From NCBI RefSeq assembly GCF_048569485.1, contig NC_134356.1, positions 470,125,393-470,189,392 on the forward strand: DNA of 64,000 bases. The letters are read 5' to 3'. A program made the position numbers and the translations under genes. The notes under the pieces were generated by a model that saw nothing but the letters and a program-made list of their open reading frames with translations, was not told where the DNA came from and ran no database searches. This stretch comes from Anomaloglossus baeobatrachus. Lineage: Eukaryota; Chordata; Amphibia; Anura; Aromobatidae. Shown here piece by piece: positions 1 to 12,859 of this stretch (position 1 is its first letter; every line of letters starts with the position of its first letter).

Positions 1-39
1 GAAGTGTAAAGGAAATGATAAATGGTTTTCTAAATATTT

Positions 40-1385
40 AAAATATAGAAATCTGCAAATTGTGATGTGCATTTGTATTCAGTCCCCTGTAATCTGATAC
101 ACCTAAATAAAATCCTGAGAGACCATTAGCCTCCAGAAGTCACCTAATTGCTAGTGATTGGCGTACGTGCTCGATACTCGATCAAGCATTAGTGTGCTCG
201 AGTACTTGCAGAGTTTGGCTTAGTATCGCGGGTGCTTGAATATTTTGTCCATGAAACAATGACAACAACACACAAGCTTGATTAGTGAATCAAGTATGAT
301 GTGTAATTGACTTTCCATAAGCATCTGACCAGCATGAATCAAGTAACAAGCATTTAGGCATTTTAGTGCTCTCCCATCATTACTAATTAGTACATTAGTT
401 CACCTGTGTGTAATTTACTGTATCTTCAATGTAACTATAGCTGTTTTGTGATGCTCTTAGAAGTGTGCTTGAGAATATTAAGGATTAAAAAACAAGGAAC
501 ACATCAGACATGTCAGGGATAAAGTTGTAGAGTACAGAAAAGCAGGGTTAGGTTTTAAAAAAGAATAGCCCAAGCTCTAACGATCTTACGGAGCACTTGT
601 TCAATCTATCATCCAAAAATTTAAGAAGTATGGCACAACTGCAAACCTGCTAAGACATGGCCATTCACCTAAACTGACATCCCAAGCAAAGAAAGGACTT
701 ATTAGAAAAGCAACAAAGAGGCCCATGGTAACTGAAGGATTCACAGCTCAGGTGGAAGAATCTGACCACAGGATAGCTAGCATGGGGAAGAAAGTGCCCT
801 GGTTAGGTGAGAATAAAGTAGAACTTTTTGGGCTAAATGCAAAACACTATGTGTGGCAGAAAGCTCTCTGCACATCACAATAAAAACACTATCTCCACCA
901 TCAATCATGATGTTGGCTGCATCATGCTGTGGGGAGGCTTTTTTTAGCAGGAACAGGGAAGCTGGTCAGAATTGATGGGAAGATACAAGGAGTTAAATCC
1001 AGGGCAATCCTGGAAGACAACCTGGGGCGCAGATTAGCTTTCTAATAGGACACCAACACTAAACATACTACCAAAGCTACAATGGAATGGTTTAGATCAA
1101 AGCATACTCATGTTTTTGACTGACCAAGTCAAAGTCCAAACCTAATCTGTGGCAAAACTTTAAAATTGCCGTTTACAGACACTCTCTATCCAATCTAGTT
1201 GAGCTACAGCTATTTTTCAAAGAAAAATGGGCAACATTTCAGGCTATATCAGTAGAAAGCTGGTAGAGACATACACCACCCTTGCAACAGTAATTTCAGA
1301 GAATGGTGGTCCTAAAAACTATTGACTCAGTGGGAATGAATACAAATGCATGTCACAATTTTCAGCATTTCTGAGTCAAATATAC
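40..1385 (+). mobile_element. Decayed Tc1/mariner-like transposon
   Basis: The ends at about 54-88 and 1332-1367 are inverted copies built around the core gcatttgtattca, which I recognise as a Tc1-like terminal repeat common in frogs and fish. Between them lie plus-strand remnants of a Tc1-type transposase reading frame, for example the helix-turn-helix region near 600-720 and the stretch near 890-1020 that corresponds to the conserved centre of the protein. No long open frame remains, so the copy is dead. It is interrupted by a MITE at 152-382. The outer boundary on the left is uncertain because the window starts there. Confidence 0.75.
152..382. mobile_element. hAT-type MITE (231 bp) inside the Tc1-like copy
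   Basis: The ends read tagtgattgg and, inverted, taatgatggg. The flanks are ctaattgc (144-151) and ctaattag (383-390), six of eight bases alike, as expected for an aged 8-bp hAT target duplication. The interior has repeated ctcgat/ctcgag motifs and no coding potential. It must be younger than the Tc1-like element it splits. Confidence 0.6.
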
Positions 1386-1532
1386 CTGGCTGGGATAATA
1401 CAGGCAGTTCCTGATACATGCTGCTCACGATATGTGTAGCATGTAGAAGCTGTCAAGTTCCTTTTAAGGACACGGAAAAGAAGTGATTTTTAGTATTGCT
1501 ATGTAGTTTTTATTTACCTTACCTTTTATATT

Positions 1533-2296
<764 letters not shown>

Positions 2297-3222
2297 TGTT
2301 ATGATTCAGGGAACGAGGAGGATCAAAAAATTTGGAATCCCAAAAGGTAACAGAGTGGCTGGAACCTTAACGGACTGCAAACCTAATCCTGACACACAAC
2401 CAGAAGTAGCCGTGGGGCGTGCCTACGATGACCTGGACGCCTCAACAAAGCCGTAGAACTAAATAATCTCACAGAGATATAAGAAAGATATCTGCCTCGG
2501 AGCAGTCCCCAAAGATAGATAGATAGCCCCCCACATGTAAAGGCTACGGTGATATAGAAAAACACAATACAAAGCTAGAAAAGACAGATTTCAGCAAAGG
2601 TGAGGCCCTAACTATCTTTATAGGAAAGGATAGGAAAGAGCAACTGTCTGCTGCAGTAAAAACACTAATATAAACCAGCACTTCTGATATGGAAAAATCC
2701 TGAAGTCAAACAACCTCTTCCCCACTGTATCAGCACTCTGATGTTACTGGGATCCAAAAACACTAATACAGATGAGGGACTGAATTAATTCCAAGCATGA
2801 CAAACATAATACCTTGCATGGAGCTAAGTATACAAACACTCCCAGCAGGGAATGATCCCATTCCACCAAGAACTCTACATAGACAAAATAGGAATCAAGC
2901 ATTGGTATCAAAGCAGAAAAAACAACAAGAAAGTGGAAAACAAACAGCAGAGGTACAAAGAACACTTATCTGAGAGGAGTTCTGGTAGTGAGCAGAGCTG
3001 TTTACAGAATGTCCTTTACGCACAGGAGACATTGACCACCAGCAAGTAACAAGAGAAAACTACTCAGTTAAATAGCCCAATCTGACCCTGATTGCCAGTC
3101 CTCCACAGGTGTGTGGCTTTCATTCCACACATCAACTGCACCGCCAGCACTGACCACAAAAGGGAGCCCCAAACTGGAAAATGTATTCACAACAAAAAGG
3201 CACATAACTTGTCACCCTAACA
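2297..3222 (-). mobile_element. Probable solo LTR (fossil)
   Basis: Read on the minus strand, the segment begins tgtta and ends taaca, the short TG...CA inverted ends typical of LTRs, and is 926 bp long with a TATA-like ctatttaa in its first third. No internal retroviral or gypsy coding DNA lies on either side, so it would be a solo LTR. I do not see a matching 5-bp target duplication, which lowers confidence; it could instead be another repeat with LTR-like ends. Confidence 0.45.
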
Positions 3223-3227
3223 GAGTT

Positions 3228-3850
3228 GATGGGCATACATGGATTGGCTAAAACATGCTCTAAAAACCCTACTTTTTTTAAGTATATTTTATATAGCATT
3301 ATGCAGTTTAAATTTCTTATATTCTATGCTTGCATATGCCTTGGCATTTACAGAGTGCTGCTATATCCTTTTATTTCATTTTTGTGTAGTATTAGCAGCT
3401 AACACCTGTCCACACTTGCTACATGTGGAGATGCAGTTTTTTTGTTTTTTTTTGCAGTATATATTGGAGGTGTAGACAGCCTCGTATTCTGACTGTGCTC
3501 TCTGCCTTTTAGCCACAGGGTGGTTTTAATTAGTGTCAGATCCCAGATGCCCATATATTTGTAGACTTTTCATCGAGGAGAAACGTGACACTAAGATAGG
3601 ATCCCATCAAAGAAAGTTCACCTTGCCGCGGTGATGGGCACACAAGAATTGGCCAACTCTTGCTCTAAGAATTTAATTTTTTTAAAGTATATCTTGTATA
3701 GCACTATTCAGTTTAAATTTCATATATTCTATGCTTGCATTTGTCTTGGTGCTTACAGAGTGCTGCTATATCTTTTCATTAGTGTTTTGTGTAGTTTTAG
3801 TAGCTTAACATCTGTTTACATTTGCTACATTTTTTTTGTTTTTACCTTCA
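3228..3850. repeat. Direct duplication of a ~230-bp repeat
   Basis: Positions 3228-3460 and 3631-3850 are diverged copies of the same sequence in the same orientation, sharing for example cagagtgctgctatatc and attctatgcttgcat. The ~170 bp between them differ. I do not recognise the family; it may be part of a longer interspersed repeat. Confidence 0.7.
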
Positions 3851-5236
3851 TTTTATAGACAATCATCTTATCTATCTCATACATAAATTTGAGTTGCAAC
3901 TATTTAGCATATGATTAGCTATGCAGATTCGTGTCATGTCACTGCATTGTTACTGTTTTGCTCCTAAAAATCTAAATTAAAATTCTTATTATTTTGTTAG
4001 TATTTTGTAACTCCACCTTTGGCTTTCAACACTGCCTGAATCCTTCTGGGCATGTTCTCCATCAGATTCAAGCATGTCTCAACTAAAATCTGATCTTGGG
4101 TCTTTTGTACATGTTCTTTATGTTGGTGCATACTGGTTGACTCACTTGGGTATGTATACAACTTTTTCTTCAACTCCACCCTCAAATGTTCAATGGGATT
4201 GAACTGTGGTGGCCAATGCAGCCTCTACTTTATTGACATTGAACTATTTCTTTGCCAATCTTGGTGTATTCTTCAGGTTGTTGTCCTGCTGGAATGCTGT
4301 TGTCTTTTTCATACCCATTGCACTTGAGTGTATGAGGTAACTCATCTTGTAGGATACTCACACATAGCTCAGCATTGAGACCACTATCAATGCTGATCAA
4401 GTAACCAATGTCTTTGGCTGTGAAAAAAAAACATTTCATCAGGCACTCTACAACAAATTTGACAGTTCCTTCAATTTCTCTAGCCATTAGCCCCTTTTTC
4501 CCTTGTTTCTTCCAGACCCATTTGCACCTATCAGAGCCTATTCTATTGTCTTTCATCTCATCGCTTCAGATCACTTGTTTCTAATCTTCTAATGTCCACT
4601 TTTGATACTTTTTTGCAAATTCAAGCCGACTTTTCTTATGATATTGAAGTCGAGGCTTATTCACCTTTTTTCGGGCTACCATTCCAGACCTATGTAATGT
4701 GCATTGCATGGTGCTTGCATGGATGTCTGTGATCTTACTTTTATGAATCATACAAGTATGTGTTTGTCACATCAGAACTGATAGAACTTGTGATGGGACG
4801 ACTTGTTGACTAATATTTTGCCTGGAAATCGACCTCTAGGCTTTTGAATGGATGGATGAACTTTATTTCATTTTCTTCCAACTGTAATGGCACTCTTGTG
4901 ATGCAGTTTGGCAATTTACTTGGCTGAGAGACTGCTATTGATGAGCTTAATGATGTTGTTTCTCTTTTATTAAGAAATTTTTATCATGGTGGCTCCTTGA
5001 TTCGAACCAGTGATCTTTCGTTTTAGAATCAACCTAATAACACAGTAAGCTATAAGAAAATAGGAGAACAGGTTGTAATTTGTAGTACACAGGAAGAAAA
5101 AGATTTTTCCACCACCATGAGCAAAACAGTAATAATGCAGTGGCATGACATGAATCTGCATAACTAATCATATGCTAAACAGTTGCAAGTCAAATTTCTG
5201 AATGAGATATCCAAGATGATTGTCTATAAACTGAAG
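3846..5236 (-). mobile_element. Tc1-like transposon with long inverted ends, decayed
   Basis: About 110-120 bp at 3846-3965 is repeated in inverted orientation at 5119-5236 (shared core tttagcatatgattag). Minus-strand remnants of a Tc1-type transposase lie between, including a C-terminal stretch at 3997-4185 ending GGVTKY, a typical Tc1 terminus, and further pieces at 4230-4560. The reading frame is broken in several places, so the copy is inactive. A tRNA-like block lies between the transposase and the right inverted end. Confidence 0.8.
4975..5070 (-). repeat. tRNA-derived SINE-like block
   Basis: On the minus strand there is an A-box-like tagcttactgtg, and about 40 bp further a good B box, ggttcgaatc, spaced as in a tRNA-derived Pol III promoter. 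It does not fold as a working tRNA gene by eye. It sits inside the Tc1-like element, so it is either a younger SINE insertion or captured DNA. Confidence 0.45.
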
Positions 5237-5736
5237 ATAGTATCACGTTCGAACTGTAGTGGATGGTAAGATATGGAGCCTGAAAGTCAAAAGTTCAAAA
5301 CATTGTTGTTCTTTTGCTTGTCAGCGTGTTTGACTGGAGCATCTTCTTCCACATGCTAATTGTGTTCCTTGCAAGGCATTTTGCAAACTGCAAACAGGAC
5401 TTTTTATGGCTTGCTTTCAAAATCTTCTTACCACTCTTCCATAAAGACCAGATTTGTCATACCTCCCAACCATCCCGGATTCTGCGGGACTGCCACGATT
5501 TTAGAGGTCTCTCCCGCACTCCCGCAGCTCACAGCTGATGTCCTGGCTCCTCCCCTCAGTGCAGTGAATACATTAAATTAAATTATCATCGGCTCTGGAC
5601 TATCGGGGGCGGCCGGGACTCGAATCTGTGAACTGTGAAAGCTCATTGCTCCATAGGCAGCAGCTCTACCACATTTTGGTTATCTTGACCTCTATATTGC
5701 AATAGAGAAATCAGAAGTAGATTATCCAGCTGCAAA
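5237..5736. other. Mixed repeat DNA with a second tRNA-like block
   Basis: The first ~70 bp resemble 17270-17360 (shared gatgattgtctata). The block near 5455-5560 begins catacctcccaacc; its first bases are matched in inverted orientation near 15243-15255 (gttaggaggtatga), suggesting a common interspersed repeat. Positions 5590-5675 on the minus strand carry an A-box-like tggtagagctgc and B-box-like agattcgagtccc, suggesting another tRNA-derived SINE head. No protein gene is supported. Confidence 0.45.
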
Positions 5737-6384
5737 GATGGATGGAGGGAGGGATGGAGGGAGGAATGGAGGGAGGGATGGAGGGATGGATGGATGGATG
5801 AAAGGAGGGTTGGAGGGATGGATGGAGGGAGGGATGGATGGAGGGAGGGAGGGATGGATGAAAGGAGGGATGGAGGGATGGATGGAGGGAGGGTGGGATG
5901 GAGGGATGAAAGGAGGGATGGAGGGAGGGATGGATGGAGGGATGGATGGAGGGAAGGAGGGAGGGATGGATGGAGGGATGGATGGAGGGAGGGATGGAGG
6001 GAGGGAGGGATGGAGGGAGGGATGGATGGAGGGATGGATGGATGGAGGGATGGAGGGAGGGATGGATGGAGGGAGGGAAGGAGGGAGGGATGGAGGGAGG
6101 GAGGGAGGGAGGGAGGGATGGATGGATGGAGGGAGGGATGGATGGAGGGATGGATGGAGGGATGGAGGGATGGATGGAGGGATGGATGGAGGGACGGAGA
6201 GAGGGACGGAGGGAGGGATGGATGGAGGGAGGGAGGGAGGGATGGATGGATGGAGGGAGGGATGGATGGAGGGATGGATGGAGGGATGGAGGGATGGATG
6301 GTGGGATGGATGGAAGGAGGGATGGATGGAGGGATGGAGGGAGGAATGGATGGAGGGATGGAGGGAGGGATGGATGGATGATAT
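5737..6384. repeat. GGAT/GGAG minisatellite
   Basis: About 650 bp of ggatgga and ggagg variants in irregular order. It is open in all three forward frames (Met-Glu-Gly-Asp-rich translations), which comes from the absence of stop codons in the unit, not from coding function. Confidence 0.97.
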
Positions 6385-7988
6385 ATTAGATAGATGGATG
6401 GATGGAGGATAGAATAGATGGATGGATGGAGGGAGGGATGGGGGGAGGAATGGAGGGATGGATGGATGATGGATGGAGGATAGACTAGATGGATGGATGG
6501 ATGGAGGATAGATTAGATGGATGGATAGAGGATAGATTAGACAGAAGGATAGAAGAGAGAGGATAGAAGGATAGAGGATGAAGGATAGAGGATAGATTCG
6601 ATAGAAGGATAGAAGAAAGAGGATAGAGGATATATGATAGATTAGATAGAAGGATAGAGGATGAAGGATAGAGGATAGATTAGATAGAAGGATAGATTAG
6701 ATAGGATAGAGGATAGATTAGATAGAAGGATAGAGGATGAAGGATAGAGGATAGATTAGATAGAAGGATAGATTAGATAGGATAGAGGATGAAGGATAGA
6801 GGCTAGATTAGATAGAAGGATAGAGAATAGATTAGATAGGATAGAGGATGAAGGATAGAGGATAGATTAGATAGGATAGAGGATAGGTTACATAGAAGGA
6901 TAAAGGATAGATAGAGGATAGATAGATAGAGGATAGATGGATAGAGGATAGATAGAGGATAGTGGATAGATAGGAGATAGATAGAGGATAGATTAGCTAG
7001 AAGGATAGAGGATAGATTAGATAGAAGGATAGAGGATAGATTAGATAGAAGTATAGAGGATGAAGGATAGAGAATATATTAGATAGGATAGATTGGATAG
7101 GATAAAGGATGAAGGATAGATGATAGATTAGATAGGATAGAGGATAGATTAGATAGAAGGATAGAGTGTAGAGGATAGAGGATAGATAGAGGATAGATAG
7201 ATAGAGGATAGATGGATAGAGGATAGATTAGATAGAAGGATAGAGGATAGATTAGCTAGAAGGATATAGGATAGATTAGATAGAAGGATAGATGATAGAT
7301 TAGATAGGATAGAAGATAGAGGATAGATTAGATAGAAGGGAAGACGATGGATGAAGGATAGAGGATAGATTAGATATAAGGATGAAAGAAAGAGGATAGA
7401 GGATAGATTAGATAGAAGGATAGAGGATAGATTAGATAGAAGGATAGAGGATAGATTAGATAGGATAGAGGATGAATGATAGAGGATAGATTAGATAAGA
7501 TAGAGGATAGGTTAGATAGAAGGATAAAGGATAGATAGAGGATAGATAGATAGATAGAGGATAGATGGATAGAGGATAGATAGATGATAGTGGATAGATA
7601 GGAGATAGAGGATAGATTAGCTAGAAGGATAGAGGATAGATTAGATAGAAGGATAGATTAGATAGAAGGATAGATGATAGATTAGATAGAAGGAAAGAAG
7701 ATGGATGAAGGATAGAGGATAGATTAGATAGAAGGATGAAAGAAAGAGGATAGAGGATAGATTAGATAGAAAGATAGAGGATAGATTAGATAGAAGGATA
7801 GAGGATAGATTAGCTAGAAGGATAGAAGATAGAGGATAGATTAGATAGAAGGATAGAGGATGAAGGATAGATTAGATAGAAGCATAGAGAATAGAGGATA
7901 GATTAGATAGAAGGATAGAGGATAGATAGAGTAGAGGATAGATAGAGGATAGATAGAGGATAGATGGATAGATTGATAGATAGATAAA
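6385..7988. repeat. GATA-rich minisatellite (gatagaggatagattaga units)
   Basis: About 1.6 kb of tandem units built from gatagaggatagattagatagaag-like words (roughly 20-30 bp), with higher-order blocks that recur near 6650, 6900, 7150 and 7500. It follows directly from the GGAT/GGAG array, and the border region near 6385-6540 mixes both unit types, so the two probably derive from one another. Confidence 0.97.
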
Positions 7989-8126
7989 TACTGCATCTCT
8001 TTGTAGGTGAAGGAAAGAGTCAGATTCAGTTCTTCCCATAAAACTACTATAAAGAAATGAGGAAAAAAAATACAAATAAAATGACATTTTTGTGTACTCA
8101 CCGTAAAATGTCTTCCTTGGAGCCTT

Positions 8127-8250
8127 TCATTGGGGGACACAGACAGTGGGTTATATGGTGTCTCCAGGGGAGGCGTGACACTAGATTTGCAAAAGTGTTA
8201 GCTCCTCCCCCCACAGCATATAACCCCAGCTAGGCAGGAAACTAGCTCAG
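8127..8250. repeat. DIRS inverted terminal repeat, left copy
   Basis: About 120 bp starting near cattgggggacacagac and ending near the ctagctcag motif are repeated in inverted orientation at about 13765-13890. The very ends beyond the shared part differ between the two sides, as in DIRS elements. Confidence 0.92.
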
Positions 8251-8301
8251 TTTGGTGTAAAAGCAGTAGAAGGACAACCAAAACCACAAGGGTGGGAGCT
8301 G

Positions 8302-8402
8302 TGTCCCCCAATGAAAGGCTCCAAGAAAGACATTCTACGGTGAGTACACAAAAATGTAATTTCCTTTCTCGCTTTTTCATTGGGGGACACAGACAGTGGG
8401 AC
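8302..8402. repeat. DIRS internal complementary region
   Basis: The first half (8302-8358) is the reverse complement of the extreme left end (about 8084-8142), and the second half (8360-8402) matches the reverse complement of the extreme right end (13862-13905). A block that joins both ends in complementary form is the template-closing region known for DIRS replication through a circular intermediate. Confidence 0.9.
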
Positions 8403-8529
8403 GTCCCAAAGCAGTCCCTGGGTGGTAACTGAACTATTAGTGTATAACATCAGACTAAGAGCTGACTAACGACTGCAACTGCAGTGAACATATATCAAAC
8501 ACTGTCAACAAATCGAGCAGTGGCCACTT

Positions 8530-9570
8530 ATAAATGGGCCACTGCCGCCTGAAGGACTTGTCTTCCAAGAGCAGCATCCGCGGAGGCATGCGTATGCACT
8601 CTGTAGAATTTTGTGAACATGTGCACACTGGACCACGTAGCGGCCTTGCAAAGTTGGGCCGCCGAAGCCTGATGGCGGATAGCCCAGGAGGCATCCACTG
8701 CTCGCGTAGAGTGGGCCCGCACAGATTGAGGGGGAACGACACCTCGTGCTTTGTAAGTTTCACAGATGGCAGTCCTGATCCATAGAGAAATCGGGGATTT
8801 GGAAGCCAGGTCGCCCTTTTTGTGTCCTTCTGAGAGGACGAAAAGGGCATCGGACTTGCGCAACGGCGCTGTTCTGGAGATGTAGATCCGCAGAGCCCTG
8901 ACAAGATCGAGAGTGTGAAGTGCTTTCTCAAAGGAGTGGACCGGGGCCGGGTAGAAGGACGGCAACACAATGTCATCGTTCAGGTGGAAAGAGGATACGA
9001 CCTTCGGAGGGAAGGCGGGGGAAGGCCGAAGGACCACCTTATCATCATGGAATATCAGGTAAGGTGAGCGACAGGACAGAGCTGCCAGTTCGGACACTCG
9101 CCTGATAGAGGTAATAGCGACTAAAAAGGCAACTTTCCAAGACAGCCGTTGAAGAGAGATTTCTCTCAAGGGTTCGAAGGAGAAAACTGAAGAGCTCCGA
9201 GAACCAAATTCAGATCCCAGGGATCTAAGGGGTGACGATAAGGGGGGACCAAATGCGCCACCCTTTTAAGAAAGGTACGGACCTGAGGGCGAGAAGCCAG
9301 CTGCTTCTGGAAAAAAATTGACAAGGCAGAAACTTGTCCTTTAAGGGTATTGAGAGCAAGACCCGAGTCCATACCATCTTGCAAAAAGGCAAGAACATTA
9401 GGGATTGAAAAGGTAAGGGGCGACCGATTATGACGGTCACACCAGGACAGATAGGTCTTCCAGGTCCTGTGATAAATGCTGGCGGAGGAAGGCTTGCGAG
9501 CATTAAGCATGGTATGAACTACCCTGGAAGAAAGACGCGACTTGGCTACAATCAAGGATTCAAGCACCAC
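8530..9570 (-). pseudogene. DIRS tyrosine recombinase region
   Basis: The minus-strand translation is recognisable as a phage-integrase-type recombinase: an N-terminal core-binding part (KTYLSWCDRHNRSP at about 9430-9475), a first catalytic-Arg block (SIRRVSELAALS), an HSTRA block and a C-terminal block containing FTKFYRV. In a DIRS element it would insert a circular DNA copy by recombination. It belongs to the broken element at 8084-13905. Confidence 0.88.
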
Positions 9571-9599
9571 GCCGTCAAATGCAGCTGTACTGTATTCTG

Positions 9600-11235
9600 G
9601 TGGAATATTGGACCTTGCGACAGAAGATCAGGGCGGTCGGGAAGACGCCAGAGAGTGTCGCCGAGAAGGTGGAGGAGCTTTGGAAACCAGGCTCTTCTGG
9701 GCCAGTCCAAGGCCACGAGGATCACCGGGATTCCCTCCGCTTTGATTTTCTTGATTACTCTCGGAATGAGAGGGAACGGAAGTAAAACATATGGCAGGCG
9801 AAACTGCGACCACGGGAGGACTAGAGCGTCGGAGCCGAGCGCTAGCGGGTCTCTCGACCGGGATACGAAAGGATGTACTTTGGCGCTTAGCCGAGACGCC
9901 ATGAGGTCCACATCTGGGAGCCCCCAACGAAGAGTGATCTGATGGAACACCTCGTCGTGGAGGGACCATTCCCCTGCCGCTAGACCTTGCCTGCTGAGAA
10001 AGTCTGCGGCCCAGTTGTCTATCCCCGGAATATGGACAGCTGAAATAATGGGAATGTGCATCTCTGCCCAAAGAAGAATCCTGGAGACTTCTTTCATCGC
10101 TGCCCTGCTGTGAGTTCCTCCCTGACGGTTGATGTAAGCCACAGCCGTGGCATTGTCTGACTGGATCCGAACCGGGAGGCCCAGAAGCAAGGGTTGAGAG
10201 GTCTGAAGGGCCAGAAATATGGCCCTGATCTCCAGAACGTTGATATGAAGGGATCGCTCGGGGTGAGACCTGCGTCCGTGAGCAGTGTGGTGGAGAAACA
10301 CCATCCCCCAGCCTAACAGGCTGGCATCTGTCGTGACTACATGCCAGTGAACAGGGCGGAAGGACTTCCCCTGAGATAGGGATGAGACCTGAGTCCACCA
10401 GACGAGGGAGCTGAGGGCAGTCCGAGATAAGCGGACTGACTGGTCTAGAGAGGCTGGATTCTTGTCCCAAGAGGACAGAAGATCCAGTTGTAGAGGGTGC
10501 AAATGGAATTGGGCAAACGACACGGCTTCCATGATTGCTACCATCTTGCCTAACACTCTCATCCCACTCCGGAGGGATGTGTAACGGCGGGAGCGGAGGG
10601 ATTGGGCGGCCCGGATCAGGGAAGACCTCTTGTCTTCTGGAAGAAAAACCCCGGGCCTGAACCGTGTCTATCACCATACCCAAAAAGGTGATGCACTGAT
10701 GAGGAATGAGGGATGACTTGTTGAAGTTGAGAAGCCACCCTAGCCTTGAGAGCGTGTCCGGGCAAATTTGCACGCTTTCTGAGCAAACTTGAAGAGAGCT
10801 CCCTTTGATAAGTAGGTCGTCCAAATAGGAAACGACCAGGACGCCTCTGGAGTGTAAAATGGACATGACGGCTGCCATGACCTTTGTGAAGACCCGAGGC
10901 GCAGTAGCCAGTCCAAAGGGAAGGGCCCTGAATTGGAAATGACGGTGTCCTACGGCAAAATGAAGGAACCATTGATGCGATACACATATGGGAATGTGTA
11001 AATAAGCATCTTGAATGTCTATGGAAGCTAGGAATTCTCCCGGTTCCATAGCAGCTAGTACTGCTCTCAATGACTCCATTCGGAAGGTCCGAATCCATAC
11101 GGACCTGTTTAGCCTTTTGAGGTCCAGGATAGGACGGACAGAGCCATCTTTTTTGGGGACGACAAAGAGGTTTGAATAGAAACCTTTGCCACGCTGTTCC
11201 AGGGGCACTGGAATGATAACATTTGCTTTTTTCAC
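9600..11235 (-). pseudogene. DIRS reverse transcriptase and RNase H region
   Basis: The reverse transcriptase lies at about 10650-11235 with VPKKDGSVRPILDLK, LPFGLATAPRVF and the YLDD active-site motif. RNase H lies at about 9900-10330 with VTTDASLLGWG, INVLEIRAI and SDNATAVAYIN. The next ~270 bp resemble the region that connects RNase H to the recombinase in other DIRS elements. No methyltransferase domain was recognised. Part of the broken fossil element. Confidence 0.9.
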
Positions 11236-11449
11236 AGAGGCTATGGCCTGACATAAGGCCTGGCTTTGCGTTGTGGACTTTGGAAGCCGAGAACGCAGAA
11301 ACCTGTTGGCCGGTAGGGAATGGAAATCGATCTTGTAACCTGAGGTGACGATTTCTCGAACCCAAGCATCGTGAGTATGGTCTAGCCAGATATCCCGAAA
11401 AAGCAGAAGCCGCCCTCCAACAGGAGTCGTCTCTGAGGGGTACCCGGCG

Positions 11450-12600
11450 TCATGCTAAAGGGGCCTTTGCATGGCGAGGTCCCTTGGGTTTAGATTGCCT
11501 GGAGTGGGAACGCCAGGAAAAGTCCCTTGAGGGACCGGATCCCCGATCTGAGCGTTGCGACGACCCCTGTGATGGTTTTGGGGGGGCGGGCCAAAAGGAC
11601 TGCCTGCGCCAAGAAGACTTTTTAAAATTTCTGGATACAGGCCACTTTTGTGGTAGAATGGTACTTTTACCACCCGTCGTCTCAGATATAAGCTTGTCCA
11701 GGGATTCTCCAAACAGACAAAGACCCAAAAACAGCGTTGGCTGCTGTTAGGGCTGACAAACTAGCTGCATCTAAGGAGCTGTGAAGCAAGTAATTAGAGG
11801 CTAGAGAGAACAAATCAAGGATCTCAAGAGCCTCTGAAGGAATATTGCAAGAGCGAAGCAACTTGCACAAGTTCCTACTCCACACACTCATAGCTCTCGC
11901 CACCCATGTCAAGGCAAACAGGGGGCGCAGAGAGGAGCCTGAAGCCTGGAAAATAGATTTGACCGCAGCATCAACTGCACGGTCGGACGAGTCCTTGAGA
12001 GACGCGGTGTCTGAGACAGACATAACCGTGTGTTTAGCCAGCCTGGATACTGGTAGATCCACAACGGGGGGTACTGACCAGAGCTTAACCAGTTCCGATG
12101 GAAAGGGATAAGCGAATGAAGAGGAGGATTTTTTATTAAACCTCCTATCAGGATGTTCCCACCATTTAGATATGATTTGATGAAAAATCGGATCCTGGGC
12201 CAAGGACTTAGGAGGCTTCTTGGCCCGCTTGATTGCCGACTGAGAAGTTGGGTCCGAAGGCTGATCAGAAATCGACAGAGTGATTGACAGCCGAAATTAA
12301 TGTGTCTTCCATATGTCTAGACTCAGAAGGGACAGCTGAACCAGAGTCAGAGTCTTGGGAATCGTGACTACTAAAGGTCATGGAGCCTGAGTCAGACTGA
12401 TCATCGTCCGAGTCGGACGAGACATAACGGTCGCAATGGCGCCTTTTGGAGACAGCCTTTTTACGTACTGGGAATGAGACACCAGACGAAGGCGGGCTCC
12501 CCTGGGGGAGCTGAGCTGGGGGGAGGCTGTGAGAGCCTGTGGAAGGCTGGGATATCTGAGCGGCCAGGTCATCTAACCTCTTAGACATTAGAAGAGCCTA
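11450..12600 (-). pseudogene. DIRS gag-like region
   Basis: Minus-strand open stretches, for example at 11682-12203 (containing FHQIISKWWEHPD) and 12265-12588 (acidic and Ser-rich), precede the polymerase as the first open reading frame of DIRS elements does. The region is interrupted. A short Cys-rich stretch near 12700-12790 (CTTCGRSF...YPLCRGC) may be a zinc-binding part. Function by position and family only. Confidence 0.7.
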
Positions 12601-12859
12601 GGCAGGAATAACGTCATCAGACTGGGGTACTGCCTGGATAGTGGCCGCAGCCAAATCCACAGACTGCACGACCTCCTGGTCCGGCAGCGGAGGCTGTTGT
12701 GACACGGTAGTAGGGGCATCACAGCCCCGGCATAGTGGATAGCTTCGGTCATTAGAAAACGAGCGTCCACAGGTGGTACAAGCATAGTACAGGTCCATAG
12801 AGGACGCCTGGGAAGCTTATTCATCCTTGCGGTTACGCATGTCAGTAACAGTTCCACAA

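Noticed and set aside
5738-6412. Met-Glu-Gly-Asp repeat reading frames in three forward frames
   Set aside because: The ggatgga/ggagg unit lacks stops in all forward frames; this is a satellite, not a protein.
5737-7988. CRISPR-like regular repeat array
   Set aside because: No unique spacers between units, and the surrounding DNA is vertebrate; it is a minisatellite.
9430-9942. Plus-strand open frame inside the DIRS element
   Set aside because: Shadow of the minus-strand polymerase and recombinase region; no recognisable domain.
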